Positions 43,911 to 53,177 of a stretch of 63,671 bases of DNA are shown piece by piece. The position numbers and the translations under genes are program-made. The stretch comes from Nitrospinaceae bacterium. Lineage in GTDB: Bacteria > Nitrospinota_A > UBA7883 > JAJDBK01. The stretch lies in assembly GCA_029261405.1 (NCBI GenBank), contig JAJDBK010000037.1, positions 5,001-68,671 on the forward strand, given 5' to 3'. Position 1 is the first letter of the stretch, and each line of letters begins with the position of its first letter. A model generated the notes under the pieces. It saw nothing but the letters and a program-made list of their open reading frames with translations, did not search any database and was not told where the DNA came from.

Positions 43911-45940
43911 TGAAACGCGATTATCTCGGCATGGCCAAAAGGGCGTTACAAAAGCCGCCCGGGGAAGTGGCAAAAAGGATTCTCAAGGCGATAAACACCA
44001 GAACGGAACGTTATTTCGCCCCCATCAGAGCCAACCGGTTCGACGAGAAGACTTTTCTGAAAGCCGTTGGCGAACCTGATATGGACACCGCATGGAGTAA
44101 TACAGCGGCTCGCTCCTATCCAGCCTTTACAGATAATCTTGATAAAGACGTTTACGAAAGTCTTTGTCCCGGCCAATCCGATCGGGTCTTGAAGTCGGCG
44201 TATGAAGCCATGTCGTACACCATCGATATTCTCGGTTCCGGTCCTGTTGATCTTGGTGATGATATCGACTGGATGAAAGATCACAAAACCGGCCACAGGT
44301 GGCCCCCTGCGTATATATACGATATCGACTACATGAACCCGGATCGTGACAGCGACGTAAAGATGGCCTGGGATCTCTCGCGCCAGCAGTGGCTGATTCC
44401 CTTGGGGCAGGCGTATTTGCTTACCCGCGACGAACAGTACGCGGTTAAAGCAAAAAATATAATCACCGACTGGATCGAAAAAAACCGGTACGCAATGACG
44501 GTCAACTGGGCCATCGCCATGGAGGCGGCCATGCGTATATTTACCTATACATGGCTCTTTCACGTTTTTGCCAACTCCAGATCATGGAAAGACACTGAAT
44601 TCCGGTCGATGTTTTTGCGCTCGATATATCTGCACGGCGACTTCATTCAACGCCACCTCGAACGGGCTTATATCAACGGCAACCACTACTTGAGCAATGG
44701 CGCAGGACTGGTTTTCGCCGGCTTATTTTTCGACAGGGATTCATGGGCCACCAAAGGTTTTACCATACTCAAAGAGGAACTCGACATCCAGGTCTTCGAC
44801 GACGGCGCCGACTACGAAGCGTCGGTCCCGTATCACCGGCTCGTGACGGAGCTTTTTTTATTCCCGGCAATCTACATGCAAAGGGCGGGTAAAAACGTTC
44901 CGGAAAACTATAGGGATAAACTATTGAAGATGGCGAAGTTTATTGTAGCGTATACGAGGCCGGACGGGTTATCGCCGAAACAGGGGGACGCGGACGACGC
45001 GCGGGTTTTACCGTTCGGCGGACAGACAATCAACGACCATCGATACCTGCCGGGGTTGATCGGAGCCGCTTTCGGTTACGCCGACCTCCATGCAGGTCCG
45101 AAAGATGAACTGTTATTTACTTTCGGTCCCGAAACGGCCAGACAAACGCCAGATAACGACACGAACAATGAGAGCGCCGAATTCAGGGAGAGCGGATGTT
45201 ACATCATGGGTGGCGGCAATAGTCACGTCTTCATCGACTGCGGGCCTGTGGGGCTGGCGGGGTACGGTGGGCACGGGCATAACGACTGTCTCTCATTTGA
45301 AGCGTACCTGAACGGCGCTCCTGTAGTGACCGATTCCGGCTCTTACGTCTACACCGCTTCATACGAATGGCACAACCGGTTCCGTTCCACCCGTTTCCAC
45401 AACACACCGTTTATTGATGGTGAAGAGATAAACCGGTTTGTCGATCCCGCGATGTTGTGGAGTCTTGAAAACGACGCCATCCCGGAAGTTATACGGTGGA
45501 AAAAAGGCGCCACGGTCGATCTTTTTCGTGGCGCTCATACAGGTTATATGCGGCTCGCCTCCCCGGTAAAACCGGTCCGGACCATTGCTCTGGACAAGGT
45601 TGGTAACCGACTGGCCGTGGCCGACTCTTTTACGGGTGAAGGTGAGCATGACGTAATAGTCCCGTTCACCCTCGATCCCTCCGTGACCGTAACAGAAGAG
45701 GAAAAAGGAGAACTGAAACTGACGAGTGGTGGTGTCGAGCTTCTGTTTGTTTACGGTGGAGCCGATGAATGGTCGCTCAAGCTTGCGGAGGGTTATGTCT
45801 CCGAATCGTATGGATTAAAGGAGAAAACAGTGAGGATCGAGCTGACACACAAGGGCCCTCTCGCGCCTCTGATAACCGCCATTGCTCCTTATGGATCAGC
45901 CGATGACCTGTTAATCTGGGCGGGTGACATAACAAAGTGA
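43910..45940 (+). CDS. Heparinase II/III-family protein in polysaccharide locus
   Basis: 676 residues. N-terminal alpha/alpha-toroid (about 60-400; NWAIAMEAAMR, ERAYINGNHYLSNGAGL, YEASVPYHRLVTELFLFP), then a beta-sandwich with the family signature GHGHNDCLSFEAYLNG, DSGSYVY and RFRSTRFHNTPFIDG. Family members are polysaccharide lyases acting on uronate-containing glycans. There is no signal peptide and it is embedded between a dehydrogenase and a glycosyltransferase with 4-bp overlaps on both sides, so it probably acts on, or matures, the polymer made here. Whether the catalytic Asn/His/Tyr set is intact needs alignment. Confidence 0.85.
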   Translation: MKRDYLGMAKRALQKPPGEVAKRILKAINTRTERYFAPIRANRFDEKTFLKAVGEPDMDTAWSNTAARSYPAFTDNLDKDVYESLCPGQSDRVLKSAYEAMSYTIDILGSGPVDLGDDIDWMKDHKTGHRWPPAYIYDIDYMNPDRDSDVKMAWDLSRQQWLIPLGQAYLLTRDEQYAVKAKNIITDWIEKNRYAMTVNWAIAMEAAMRIFTYTWLFHVFANSRSWKDTEFRSMFLRSIYLHGDFIQRHLERAYINGNHYLSNGAGLVFAGLFFDRDSWATKGFTILKEELDIQVFDDGADYEASVPYHRLVTELFLFPAIYMQRAGKNVPENYRDKLLKMAKFIVAYTRPDGLSPKQGDADDARVLPFGGQTINDHRYLPGLIGAAFGYADLHAGPKDELLFTFGPETARQTPDNDTNNESAEFRESGCYIMGGGNSHVFIDCGPVGLAGYGGHGHNDCLSFEAYLNGAPVVTDSGSYVYTASYEWHNRFRSTRFHNTPFIDGEEINRFVDPAMLWSLENDAIPEVIRWKKGATVDLFRGAHTGYMRLASPVKPVRTIALDKVGNRLAVADSFTGEGEHDVIVPFTLDPSVTVTEEEKGELKLTSGGVELLFVYGGADEWSLKLAEGYVSESYGLKEKTVRIELTHKGPLAPLITAIAPYGSADDLLIWAGDITK

Positions 45941-47589
45941 TGACGCTGCTTTCAGTCAGACCATTGACCGGCGTATTTATCGAAGAGGTCGAAAACCGTA
46001 TCGGCCCGGTGGCAAACAGGGTCACGGTTGGTGAGTTAAAAAATCTTTCGCCATACAAACTATTATTAAAACTTCGTTCAATAAAAGGCTCCGCCCTCTA
46101 TATCGCTTTTGAAGACCCGAACAGCGTAGCTTTACTTCCATTGTTAAAAGCGCTTGCCACCCTGACGAAGGTTGCCAAAATATATATAATCTCTCCCGAC
46201 CTTGTTGCCGAACGTTTTTTCAGGACGAACGTCATCGGCGCCCTGTACGACTTCACATTCGCCTGTTTCGCAATCAGGTTGTCGGCGTTTCTTTGTCGAA
46301 GAGAGATGACCAACCTGAAAACAGAACAACGAATCGTCCCCGTATCGGTCACTAAAGGAAAAATCGCATATATCAATACCGATTTCTGGTTCGGCCCGAA
46401 GACCGGCGGTTCCATCGGGCATATCGCAGGTGTGGTGAACGGGTTTTTCGGTAAGGGATATAGCGTCGATTACCTCTCCGCATCCGATCCTGTTATGATA
46501 AACCCTTCTGTCAACTATATTAAAATCGACCGCCCCACCGCTTTCGGAACGCCCACCGAACTTAATCAGTACCGGTTTCACCACTTGTTCGTCGCCCACG
46601 CTAAAACCTCCCTCAAAGGGAAATATTCGTTCATCTACCAACGCCTCTCCCTCGGCAATTACACCGGGGTGGCTCTCTCACGGGCGCGTAAAATACCGTT
46701 TATCTTCGAATACAACGGATCGGAAGCCTGGGTCGCAAACAACTGGGGTATTCGTCCCCTCGATTATTACGATCTGGCAATCGCCGCCGAAGAGGTCTGT
46801 CTGCGTCACGCTCACTTAATCGTTACCGTCTCCCAAACGTTGACCGACGAACTGGTGGAGAGAGGGGTCGAGCGTGAAAGGATAGTCTCCTACCCGAACT
46901 GTGTCGATCCGGACCTGTTTAATCCGGCCCGGTATACCGGTGAAGATAAAACCGCACTGCGAAAAAAACATGGCATATCCGATGATGACGTTGTGGTGAC
47001 ATTTATCGGGACTTTCGGTTTATGGCACGGCGCGGAGACATTGGCAAAAGCCATTGCGTCTTTGGTTGAGGGGAAAAAAAACCTGATACGGAAAGCGCGT
47101 TTTCTTTTTGTAGGGGATGGTCAGCGAATGCCGGAGGTTAAAAAAATCCTCGAAGGGGCGCCAGTCGATTGCGTTACTTTTACCGGGCTTACCCCCCAGC
47201 ATACCGCTCCCGGCTATCTTGCCATATCCGATATTTGCGTCTCCCCCCATGTGCCGAACCCGGACGGGAGCCGGTTCTTCGGTTCCCCCACAAAGCTGTA
47301 CGAATATATGATTATGGGAAAAGCTGTCGTGGCAAGCGATTTGGAGCAGATCGGCGACACCCTGAAAGAGGGTGTGCGAGTGATAGACAATCCTGATATA
47401 GACTCCGCCACAGCGATCCTGAGCAAACCGGGGGACGAAAAAGAACTGGCCGACGCAATCTTGTTCCTGCTTGAGTCTGAAGAAAGAAGAGATCGAATCG
47501 GAGCCAACGCCCGCAGACTCGCCCTGGAAAACTATACATGGGACAAACATGTCGGCGCGATCCTGTCGGCATTCGAGAATTCCCCGTGA
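45937..47589 (+). CDS. GT4-family glycosyltransferase
   Basis: 550 residues from an ATG overlapping the previous stop (ATGATG...; the second ATG is 3 bp on). The C-terminal half is a GT-B fold: VTFIGTFGLWHGAETLAKAI, LFVGDGQRMPEVK, GLTPQHTAPGYLAISDICVSP and GSPTKLYEYMIMGKAVVASD (nucleotide-binding Glu). The N-terminal ~130 residues before AYINTDFWFGPKTGGSIGH are an unusual extension with no recognised fold. Donor unknown. GTGA overlap with the next gene. Confidence 0.85.
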   Translation: MMTLLSVRPLTGVFIEEVENRIGPVANRVTVGELKNLSPYKLLLKLRSIKGSALYIAFEDPNSVALLPLLKALATLTKVAKIYIISPDLVAERFFRTNVIGALYDFTFACFAIRLSAFLCRREMTNLKTEQRIVPVSVTKGKIAYINTDFWFGPKTGGSIGHIAGVVNGFFGKGYSVDYLSASDPVMINPSVNYIKIDRPTAFGTPTELNQYRFHHLFVAHAKTSLKGKYSFIYQRLSLGNYTGVALSRARKIPFIFEYNGSEAWVANNWGIRPLDYYDLAIAAEEVCLRHAHLIVTVSQTLTDELVERGVERERIVSYPNCVDPDLFNPARYTGEDKTALRKKHGISDDDVVVTFIGTFGLWHGAETLAKAIASLVEGKKNLIRKARFLFVGDGQRMPEVKKILEGAPVDCVTFTGLTPQHTAPGYLAISDICVSPHVPNPDGSRFFGSPTKLYEYMIMGKAVVASDLEQIGDTLKEGVRVIDNPDIDSATAILSKPGDEKELADAILFLLESEERRDRIGANARRLALENYTWDKHVGAILSAFENSP

Positions 47590-48077
47590 TCGTAGGCCAC
47601 TTCACCAACACCTTCATGATTCACACTATCAGCAAGAAGGTTGCGGGCGACAAAACTCCCCCTTTTTCCCTCTTGTTAGCTGGCGCCCTTGCCCCCGACA
47701 TCATGGACAAAGGCTTGATAATCGCCGGTATCGACGCATATCCGGGTCGAGGTGTTTTCCATTCCGCGCTGGCTCTTGCGATTATCTTTTACGTCGCCTA
47801 TCGACTCGTTACACCAAAACTCAAAAAAGCTGTCCTGATTCTCGCCGGTGGCGCCGCCTTGCATCTAATACAGGATATGGCGGAGGTCGAAACTTTCCTG
47901 TGGCCCCTGTGCGGGCCGTGGAACTTCTACCCCTACCTTTCGTTGACGGAGAGATTTCATCGTCTCTACATAGAGATGATTCCGTTCCCGGTATGGCTAG
48001 GAGAGTCGATCAGCGCCATTTTTCTCCTTGGTTGGCTCCTTTGGAAAGTAGCGCTCAAGTCGGGTGTGATAAAATGA
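47586..48077 (+). CDS. Small membrane metal-dependent hydrolase-like protein
   Basis: 163 residues from a GTG overlapping the GT4 stop (GTGA); an ATG frame from 47538 is inside the previous gene. Three or four hydrophobic segments, with His and Asp residues in the pattern seen in the YdjM/DUF457-like predicted metal-dependent membrane hydrolases: HFTNTFMIHTISKK, LAPDIMDKGL, FHSALALAII and HLIQDMAEVETFLWP. Function unknown; coupling suggests a role with the glycan machinery. Confidence 0.65.
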   Translation: MIVGHFTNTFMIHTISKKVAGDKTPPFSLLLAGALAPDIMDKGLIIAGIDAYPGRGVFHSALALAIIFYVAYRLVTPKLKKAVLILAGGAALHLIQDMAEVETFLWPLCGPWNFYPYLSLTERFHRLYIEMIPFPVWLGESISAIFLLGWLLWKVALKSGVIK

Positions 48078-48081
48078 AGGG

Positions 48082-48867
48082 ATGTGTAAACAAATTAAGA
48101 TTATAATGATACGGACCTCCCTTGCGGTTCTCCTCTCGTTAGCCTTGATATCGTGCGCCAGCCCATCCCCGGCAGGATCAACGAAGGCTAACGGTAACCA
48201 CCGCTACCACAACGTGAGCGAACTGCGGCCCGCGAGTTCAGAGCTTACCCTTGGCATTGGGGACAAGATCAGTGTCTCCGTTTACCAGCTATCGGAGCTT
48301 TCGCTCGACTCGACCCAAATCAGACCGGACGGCCTGATATCGATCCCTATGGTCGGTGAGGTGAAAATAGATGGACTTACCATCCCGGAAGCGCAAGATC
48401 TGCTGAAAGAGAAACTGACGAAATATATTGTGGACCCCCATGTCATCGTCACCGCTGAGAGCATAAACAGTCAGAAGATATACGTCATCGGAGAGGTCTC
48501 GAATCCGGGAACCCTAAAATATTACGAAAATGTAAACGTGCTTCAGATCATCTCCTCCGCTGGAGGGGTCACGGAAGATACCAACACAGCTGAACTTGTT
48601 CTGGTTCGGGACGGGAAAGCCTTCAAGCTAAACTACGACCAGATCCTGAAAGGGGACAACCGGGATAACGTCGTCATGGCAAGCGGTGACATCCTCTACC
48701 TGCCACCGACCCTGCTGACATCAGTCTCACGGACGTTTGTCAAAATCGCCAGGATTCTCGGTCCTGTGGTAAGCGTAGAGAGTGGTATCGTTCTGGCGCC
48801 GCAGGTGGTGGACGCGGTTCAGGGAAATTCAGAAGACAAAGCCACCGTCTCCATCTCCGGCAACTAA
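48082..48867 (+). CDS. Polysaccharide export outer-membrane lipoprotein (Wza-like, Poly_export and SLBB)
   Basis: 261 residues (ATG at 48082; an ATG at 48106 would give a tidier signal peptide MIRTSLAVL). Lipobox near LISCAS. A polysaccharide-export domain (about 55-130; LGIGDKISVSVYQ, IRPDGLISIPMVGEVKIDGL) is followed by an SLBB-type domain (KIYVIGEVSNPGTLKYY, about 135-205) and a C-terminal helix. Shorter than E. coli Wza (~380) because only one SLBB domain is present. It should be the outer-membrane export channel of the locus. The usual inner-membrane partner Wzc (PCP/tyrosine kinase) is not adjacent. Confidence 0.85.
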   Translation: MCKQIKIIMIRTSLAVLLSLALISCASPSPAGSTKANGNHRYHNVSELRPASSELTLGIGDKISVSVYQLSELSLDSTQIRPDGLISIPMVGEVKIDGLTIPEAQDLLKEKLTKYIVDPHVIVTAESINSQKIYVIGEVSNPGTLKYYENVNVLQIISSAGGVTEDTNTAELVLVRDGKAFKLNYDQILKGDNRDNVVMASGDILYLPPTLLTSVSRTFVKIARILGPVVSVESGIVLAPQVVDAVQGNSEDKATVSISGN

Positions 48868-48885
48868 CCTCACCCGGATATTGCG

Positions 48886-51000
48886 ATGTCTGGAGCTTGG
48901 CGTCATAGCGTTTGCCGGTCATGTCACGGCGGTTGCGGCGCCCTCGTCCATATTGAGAATGGAAGGGTAACAAGAGTAAAGGGGGACCCGAAATCACCGG
49001 TCAGCCGTGGTTTTCTCTGTATAAAAGGGGTCAAGTCGCCTTACGTCGCCAACCATAAAGACCGGCTTACCGTCCCTTTAAAAAGAATCGGCGAACGAGG
49101 CGCGGGTAAATGGCAAGAGGTCTCGTGGGATATAGCCCTCAATGAAATAGCGGAGCGACTCGCCAAGATAAAATCTGAAACCGGACCCGAAACCATAGCC
49201 ATCGGACAAGGGACAGGGCGACACCACTACCTGCATGTCGTAAGGTTCGCAAACGCTTTCGGAACACCAAACTGGTACGAACCGGGGTTGGCGCAATGCT
49301 TTATCCCAAGGATTACCGTCAGCAACCTCACTTATGGAGGATTTGTCCACGCCGATTATTACTCCGATACGAACCCGCGCCTGATCCTTTTCTGGGGACA
49401 CAACCCGCTGGTATCAAGCGCCGACGGTGAACTGGCCCCCGCTGTCAAACGAGCGATGACAGCCGATGGTGTGGTCAACATCGCCATCGATCCCATAAGA
49501 TCTGAGACCGCGAAAAAATGTGATCTCTGGATTGCTGTCAGGCCGGGCACAGACGCCGCCCTCGCTATGGCTATGGCCCACGTCATCATTGAGGAAAAAC
49601 TGTACGACAAGGAATTCGTAGAAAACCGGACCACAGGGTTCGCCGAACTTGCCGAACGGGTAAAACCTTGCACCCCCGCCTGGGCCTCAAAGATTACTGA
49701 CGTACCAGCGGAAAAAATCGAAAAGATAGCCAGACTCTACGCCACTTTCACACCGGGTGTAATCGAATGGGGAGTCGGGATCGAGCAGAACTCAAACTCC
49801 CTGCAAACCGTGAGGGCCATCGCGATCCTGCGCGGTCTTACAGGAAACATTGACCGACCTGGAAGCGATATCCTCGGAATGAACAGGCTTCGCGCATACC
49901 CGGTTTTAAAAGACAAGCTCCCGAAGTCAGCCGCCAAAAAACGGATCGGCGGAGAGGATTTTAAGCTACTAAGCGGTTGGAGAGCCTATTTCCCATCAGC
50001 CCATATTCCGGGGCTTTTTAAGGCTATGCGGGAGAGTGATCCGTACCGGGTGAGGGGGCTGATGCTCTTCGGTAACAACCCGCTAACCACCGTCGCCAAC
50101 AGCAAAGGGGTCTATCAGGCGTTAAAAAAACTCGATCTGCTGGTTACGACTGACCTCTTTATGACACCCTCGGCTTACCTCTCCGATTATGTCCTGCCAG
50201 CCTCATTCTGGACAGAGATAGATCATCTGATGGGATTTCCGTTAGTGGCGGAGAATTTTGCTTTCGCCCACCCGAAGTTAACCCAGACCGGTCAGTGTCG
50301 GCAAGACGAATGGATCATCGACGAGTTGTCGAAAAAACTTGACCTGCCCGGCTCCGATATGAGCTACAAGGATATCTTTGACCATCAACTTACCGATACT
50401 GGTTTTACTTTCAATAAGTTGATTAAAAATGGCCTCTACCACACACCACCTGTTATCCACGAAAAATTCATGGCAAAAGGGTTTCGCACCCCCTCCAGAA
50501 AGGTGGAGCTCTACTGCAAGGCGTTAAAACGGATGGCTTACGATCCCCTCCCTCATTTCACCGAACCGACCGAAAGCCGTGTGAGCCAACCTGAGACCGC
50601 TCGCGACTTCCCCTACACTCTGATTACCGGGGCGAGGGTCAAACCGTTTTTCCATAGCGACAACCGCCAGGTGGAAGCCTTGCGCAAACTAAGACCAGAT
50701 CCGATAGCTACGATCCCCACAGCCATTGCAAAAGAGCGGGGAATCGTGAGCGATGATTGGGTGATAATAGGCTCGCCTCGTGGTGAGATACGGATGAAAG
50801 CCTGTGTGACCGACGATATCGCGCCAGACGTAATCAACGTCGATCACGGATGGTGGTTCCCGGAAAGAGGTGGCGACCCCCTGTTCGGTGTGTTTGAATC
50901 GAACGCAAACATGCTCACCGACGACTCCCCCCCATACGACCCCGCTTTCGGATCGTACAAACTCAAAGGGCTTCTCTGCAACGTTCGCAAGGCTGGATAA
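48886..51000 (+). CDS. Molybdopterin (DMSO reductase-family) oxidoreductase, orphan
   Basis: 704 residues. N-terminal [4Fe-4S] site with Cys10-x2-Cys13-x3-Cys17-x27-Cys45; GDPKSPVSRGFLCIKG follows the family layout. Molybdopterin-binding motifs include FWGHNPLVSS, IDPIRSETAKKCDLWI and the C-terminal domain with GARVKPFFHSDNRQVEALR and VDHGWWFPERGG. In the segment that normally carries the Mo ligand, GLAQCFIPR offers a Cys. There is no Tat signal, so it should be cytoplasmic, and neither an electron-transfer subunit (FeS or membrane anchor) nor molybdopterin-synthesis genes are beside it. The substrate cannot be told from sequence; an 18-bp gap separates it from the export gene. Confidence 0.85.
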   Translation: MSGAWRHSVCRSCHGGCGALVHIENGRVTRVKGDPKSPVSRGFLCIKGVKSPYVANHKDRLTVPLKRIGERGAGKWQEVSWDIALNEIAERLAKIKSETGPETIAIGQGTGRHHYLHVVRFANAFGTPNWYEPGLAQCFIPRITVSNLTYGGFVHADYYSDTNPRLILFWGHNPLVSSADGELAPAVKRAMTADGVVNIAIDPIRSETAKKCDLWIAVRPGTDAALAMAMAHVIIEEKLYDKEFVENRTTGFAELAERVKPCTPAWASKITDVPAEKIEKIARLYATFTPGVIEWGVGIEQNSNSLQTVRAIAILRGLTGNIDRPGSDILGMNRLRAYPVLKDKLPKSAAKKRIGGEDFKLLSGWRAYFPSAHIPGLFKAMRESDPYRVRGLMLFGNNPLTTVANSKGVYQALKKLDLLVTTDLFMTPSAYLSDYVLPASFWTEIDHLMGFPLVAENFAFAHPKLTQTGQCRQDEWIIDELSKKLDLPGSDMSYKDIFDHQLTDTGFTFNKLIKNGLYHTPPVIHEKFMAKGFRTPSRKVELYCKALKRMAYDPLPHFTEPTESRVSQPETARDFPYTLITGARVKPFFHSDNRQVEALRKLRPDPIATIPTAIAKERGIVSDDWVIIGSPRGEIRMKACVTDDIAPDVINVDHGWWFPERGGDPLFGVFESNANMLTDDSPPYDPAFGSYKLKGLLCNVRKAG

Positions 51001-51179
51001 TTTTTCCCTTTCCCATTGTTCGATATGGCGCATTTTGCCGTATAACGATTTTGGTTCAGATCAACTTGCATGTAAATGGCTGAATTCACAATACTTACAA
51101 ACTACACATAAAAATGGCGCCCTACTTGCTCACTCCTAGGGGAAAGAACTGTGCGTGATATCTACGAAAGGAAAGCAAG

Positions 51180-51944
51180 ATGATACCGAATGTCAATCTC
51201 TTCGCCGCAGGATTATCCCTGTCGCAACAGCTATTCGGCGGAGGTGATGATTCTAAAAGCAAGACGGAAGGATCGGGTGATTTCACCAGTCTCCTCGACC
51301 TTGCCATGGGGAATGGATTCGACCATAGCGGTGATCTTTCCACAGCTTACATGTCTGACAAAGCTCAGGCTATGGCGGACGGAAAAATCGCACAGAAGGA
51401 TCAAGATGGCGATGGCGCCCTCTCCGAAGAAGAATTCGGTATCAGTACCGACAAGTTTGCGCAATTCGATACGAATGGCGACGGTCTGCTCAGTAGCGAC
51501 GAACTGATCGAAAGCCAGATATATAACCACGGGGCAATTGCCGATGTTGTAAAGTCGGCCGCCGGTGGAACCGATCCGAATATCCTGGCCAAGGACACCG
51601 ATGGTGATGGCGTTCTGTCAGAAGAAGAGATGGGTGTTGATTCATCCATTTTCAGCTCCATCGACACTGACGGCGACGGCTCCCTGACCAGCGACGAACT
51701 GATAGCCGCTTATGAAGCGAGAAACACAGCGCTCAATGATTTCATCACGGCTAACGACGCTGACGGAAATGGTGGGGTCAACGATGATGAGATTGATGTC
51801 TCATCTGATCAGTTCACCCAAATGGACAGAAACGGTGACGGCGTTCTCGACATTAACGAACTTGCCGGAGCGTCCTACCTGTCAGGTGGATACGCCACAA
51901 CAGCCGCAGAGATCACACAAACAGAAGTGACAATAGCGGCCTAA
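51180..51944 (+). CDS. EF-hand protein with six calcium-binding loops
   Basis: 254 residues; AGGA upstream of the ATG. Six EF-hand loops are readable as three pairs: DQDGDGALSEEE, DTNGDGLLSSDE, DTDGDGVLSEEE, DTDGDGSLTSDE, DADGNGGVNDDE, DRNGDGVLDINE (about residues 75, 98, 140, 160, 195 and 220). Each keeps acidic residues at positions 1, 3, 5 and 12. There is no clear signal peptide, and the ends are low complexity with Ser/Thr/Ala/Glu. It stands alone, between the oxidoreductase and a convergent lipoprotein gene. It probably binds several Ca2+; whether it is a sensor, a buffer or a matrix component is unknown. Confidence 0.85.
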   Translation: MIPNVNLFAAGLSLSQQLFGGGDDSKSKTEGSGDFTSLLDLAMGNGFDHSGDLSTAYMSDKAQAMADGKIAQKDQDGDGALSEEEFGISTDKFAQFDTNGDGLLSSDELIESQIYNHGAIADVVKSAAGGTDPNILAKDTDGDGVLSEEEMGVDSSIFSSIDTDGDGSLTSDELIAAYEARNTALNDFITANDADGNGGVNDDEIDVSSDQFTQMDRNGDGVLDINELAGASYLSGGYATTAAEITQTEVTIAA

Positions 51945-51948
51945 GCCC

Positions 51949-51986
51949 CGGGGCGTACAGCAGGCCAGAAACTATTGTACGCCCCG
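51949..51986. terminator. 11-bp inverted repeat after the EF-hand gene
   Basis: CGGGGCGTACA (51949-51959) pairs perfectly with TGTACGCCCCG (51976-51986) across a 16-nt loop. The hairpin lies 5 bp after the EF-hand stop and 51 bp before the stop of the convergent FN3 lipoprotein. It would be stable, but no T-tract follows on either strand, so it may act as a Rho-dependent stop, transcript-end stabiliser or binding site. Confidence 0.6.
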
Positions 51987-52037
51987 CACTGGCTGTAATC
52001 GGTCAAACTATCCTATTCAGGAGCTGTGCGCCCCCAG

Positions 52038-52982
52038 CTAATATGAAGCTGAGACCTCTGGTGACGCTTTCGATTCCACGCCTGCGTAGACTGATGTGAC
52101 TACAAAATAGTATGTGGCGCCACTTTGCAGGTCGGTGGGAGTGTAGAAGAGCTGGGTCAGCCCGCCTACTCTGTTAGCTGTGGTCGGGTCTACGGCTCCT
52201 GTGGTGTTCCAGTAGATGTTGTATGTATCGACTGCCGCTACTCCAATCCAGCTTAATGTCATGGCGCCGCTCTGAGTCACGAGAGTGATGGAGGCGACGG
52301 CCCCTTCCCCGCTATTTTTCGGTGTGGCGGAGACTGCCAACGTTGTTTCGCCTTCGCCTCCGCTGTTTTCGGCGGCGATGATGTAGTAGTAGGTTTCGTC
52401 GTTTGACAACCCGGAATGGCTGACCATTGTTGTGGCGAGGTTCGCTATCCTGTTGTCGTCCTTGCTCACCTGCCCGGTATTGTTCCAGTAGACGTTATAG
52501 CTACTCGCGTTGTTCGATCCTTTCCACTCCAGGGTAACGAGCCTGTCTTCCGCTGTAACGCTGACCGTAGAGGGTGGCGCGGGGGGAACGATAGTCGGTG
52601 TGGCGGAGACTTCTTCTGAGATGGGACTCTCCTCGCCTCCGACATTGGCGGTTATGACGTAGTAGTAGGTGGTTTCGTTGGTCAACCCGTTATGGATATA
52701 GGTTGTGTCAGCGATATTGACGATGCCGTTATCGGCTGAGGTGACTGAACCTGTGGTGTTCCAGTAGACGTTGTATGAGGTGGCGCCATCGACTGCGGTC
52801 CAAGTGAGGATTATCTGTCTATCGGCGATATCGATGGTGACGCTACCGGGCGCAGTAAGGGTCGGCGTGTCAGTTGAGGTCGAGCCACCGCCGGAACTGT
52901 CGCTCTCTGTCTGACTGGCGCCCGAACATGCGGTAAGAGCGAATATGGCGAAGAGGATAGCGTAGTGGGCAAAGCGGTTCAT
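52038..52982 (-). CDS. Lipoprotein with three fibronectin type III domains
   Basis: 314 residues; lipobox LTAC at about 16-19 and a Ser/Gly/Thr linker. Three FN3 domains follow (about 42-130, 135-222, 228-314), each with the W(T/K)...A.SYN(V/I)YWN core and a TYYY(V/I)ITA-like strand (the third reads TYYFVVTSV). The third domain ends with the protein. Surface- or periplasm-exposed binding is the usual theme for such repeats. It is an isolated gene, convergent with the EF-hand gene. Confidence 0.85.
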   Translation of the reverse strand: MNRFAHYAILFAIFALTACSGASQTESDSSGGGSTSTDTPTLTAPGSVTIDIADRQIILTWTAVDGATSYNVYWNTTGSVTSADNGIVNIADTTYIHNGLTNETTYYYVITANVGGEESPISEEVSATPTIVPPAPPSTVSVTAEDRLVTLEWKGSNNASSYNVYWNNTGQVSKDDNRIANLATTMVSHSGLSNDETYYYIIAAENSGGEGETTLAVSATPKNSGEGAVASITLVTQSGAMTLSWIGVAAVDTYNIYWNTTGAVDPTTANRVGGLTQLFYTPTDLQSGATYYFVVTSVYAGVESKASPEVSASY

Positions 52983-53177
52983 GGGGACTCGACCATGTTA
53001 ATTAGTGTCAATGAATGTCGAATATATTAGAACTATTTAGCATAGATTACAAGATAAAAAGTCGGAGTTGAATCCACCCGCATAACCTGTTTGATCGAAG
53101 TATCTGTTTTAAATACAAACAGTTCTCGGACGAGAATCGGGTGAGACGTATTGGCTCGCTACCTTGCCGTTCCGGGA

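Noticed and set aside
47471-48106. A 211-residue frame overlapping the membrane hydrolase-like gene
   Set aside because: Arg/Pro/Ser-rich shadow; the GTG frame from 47586 is the coupled, membrane-like one.
51400-51900. Repeated segments suggestive of a DNA repeat array
   Set aside because: They are the EF-hand loop codons, explained by the protein repeats.
52060-52900. Long approximate DNA repeats
   Set aside because: They encode the three FN3 domains; no separate DNA element is needed.
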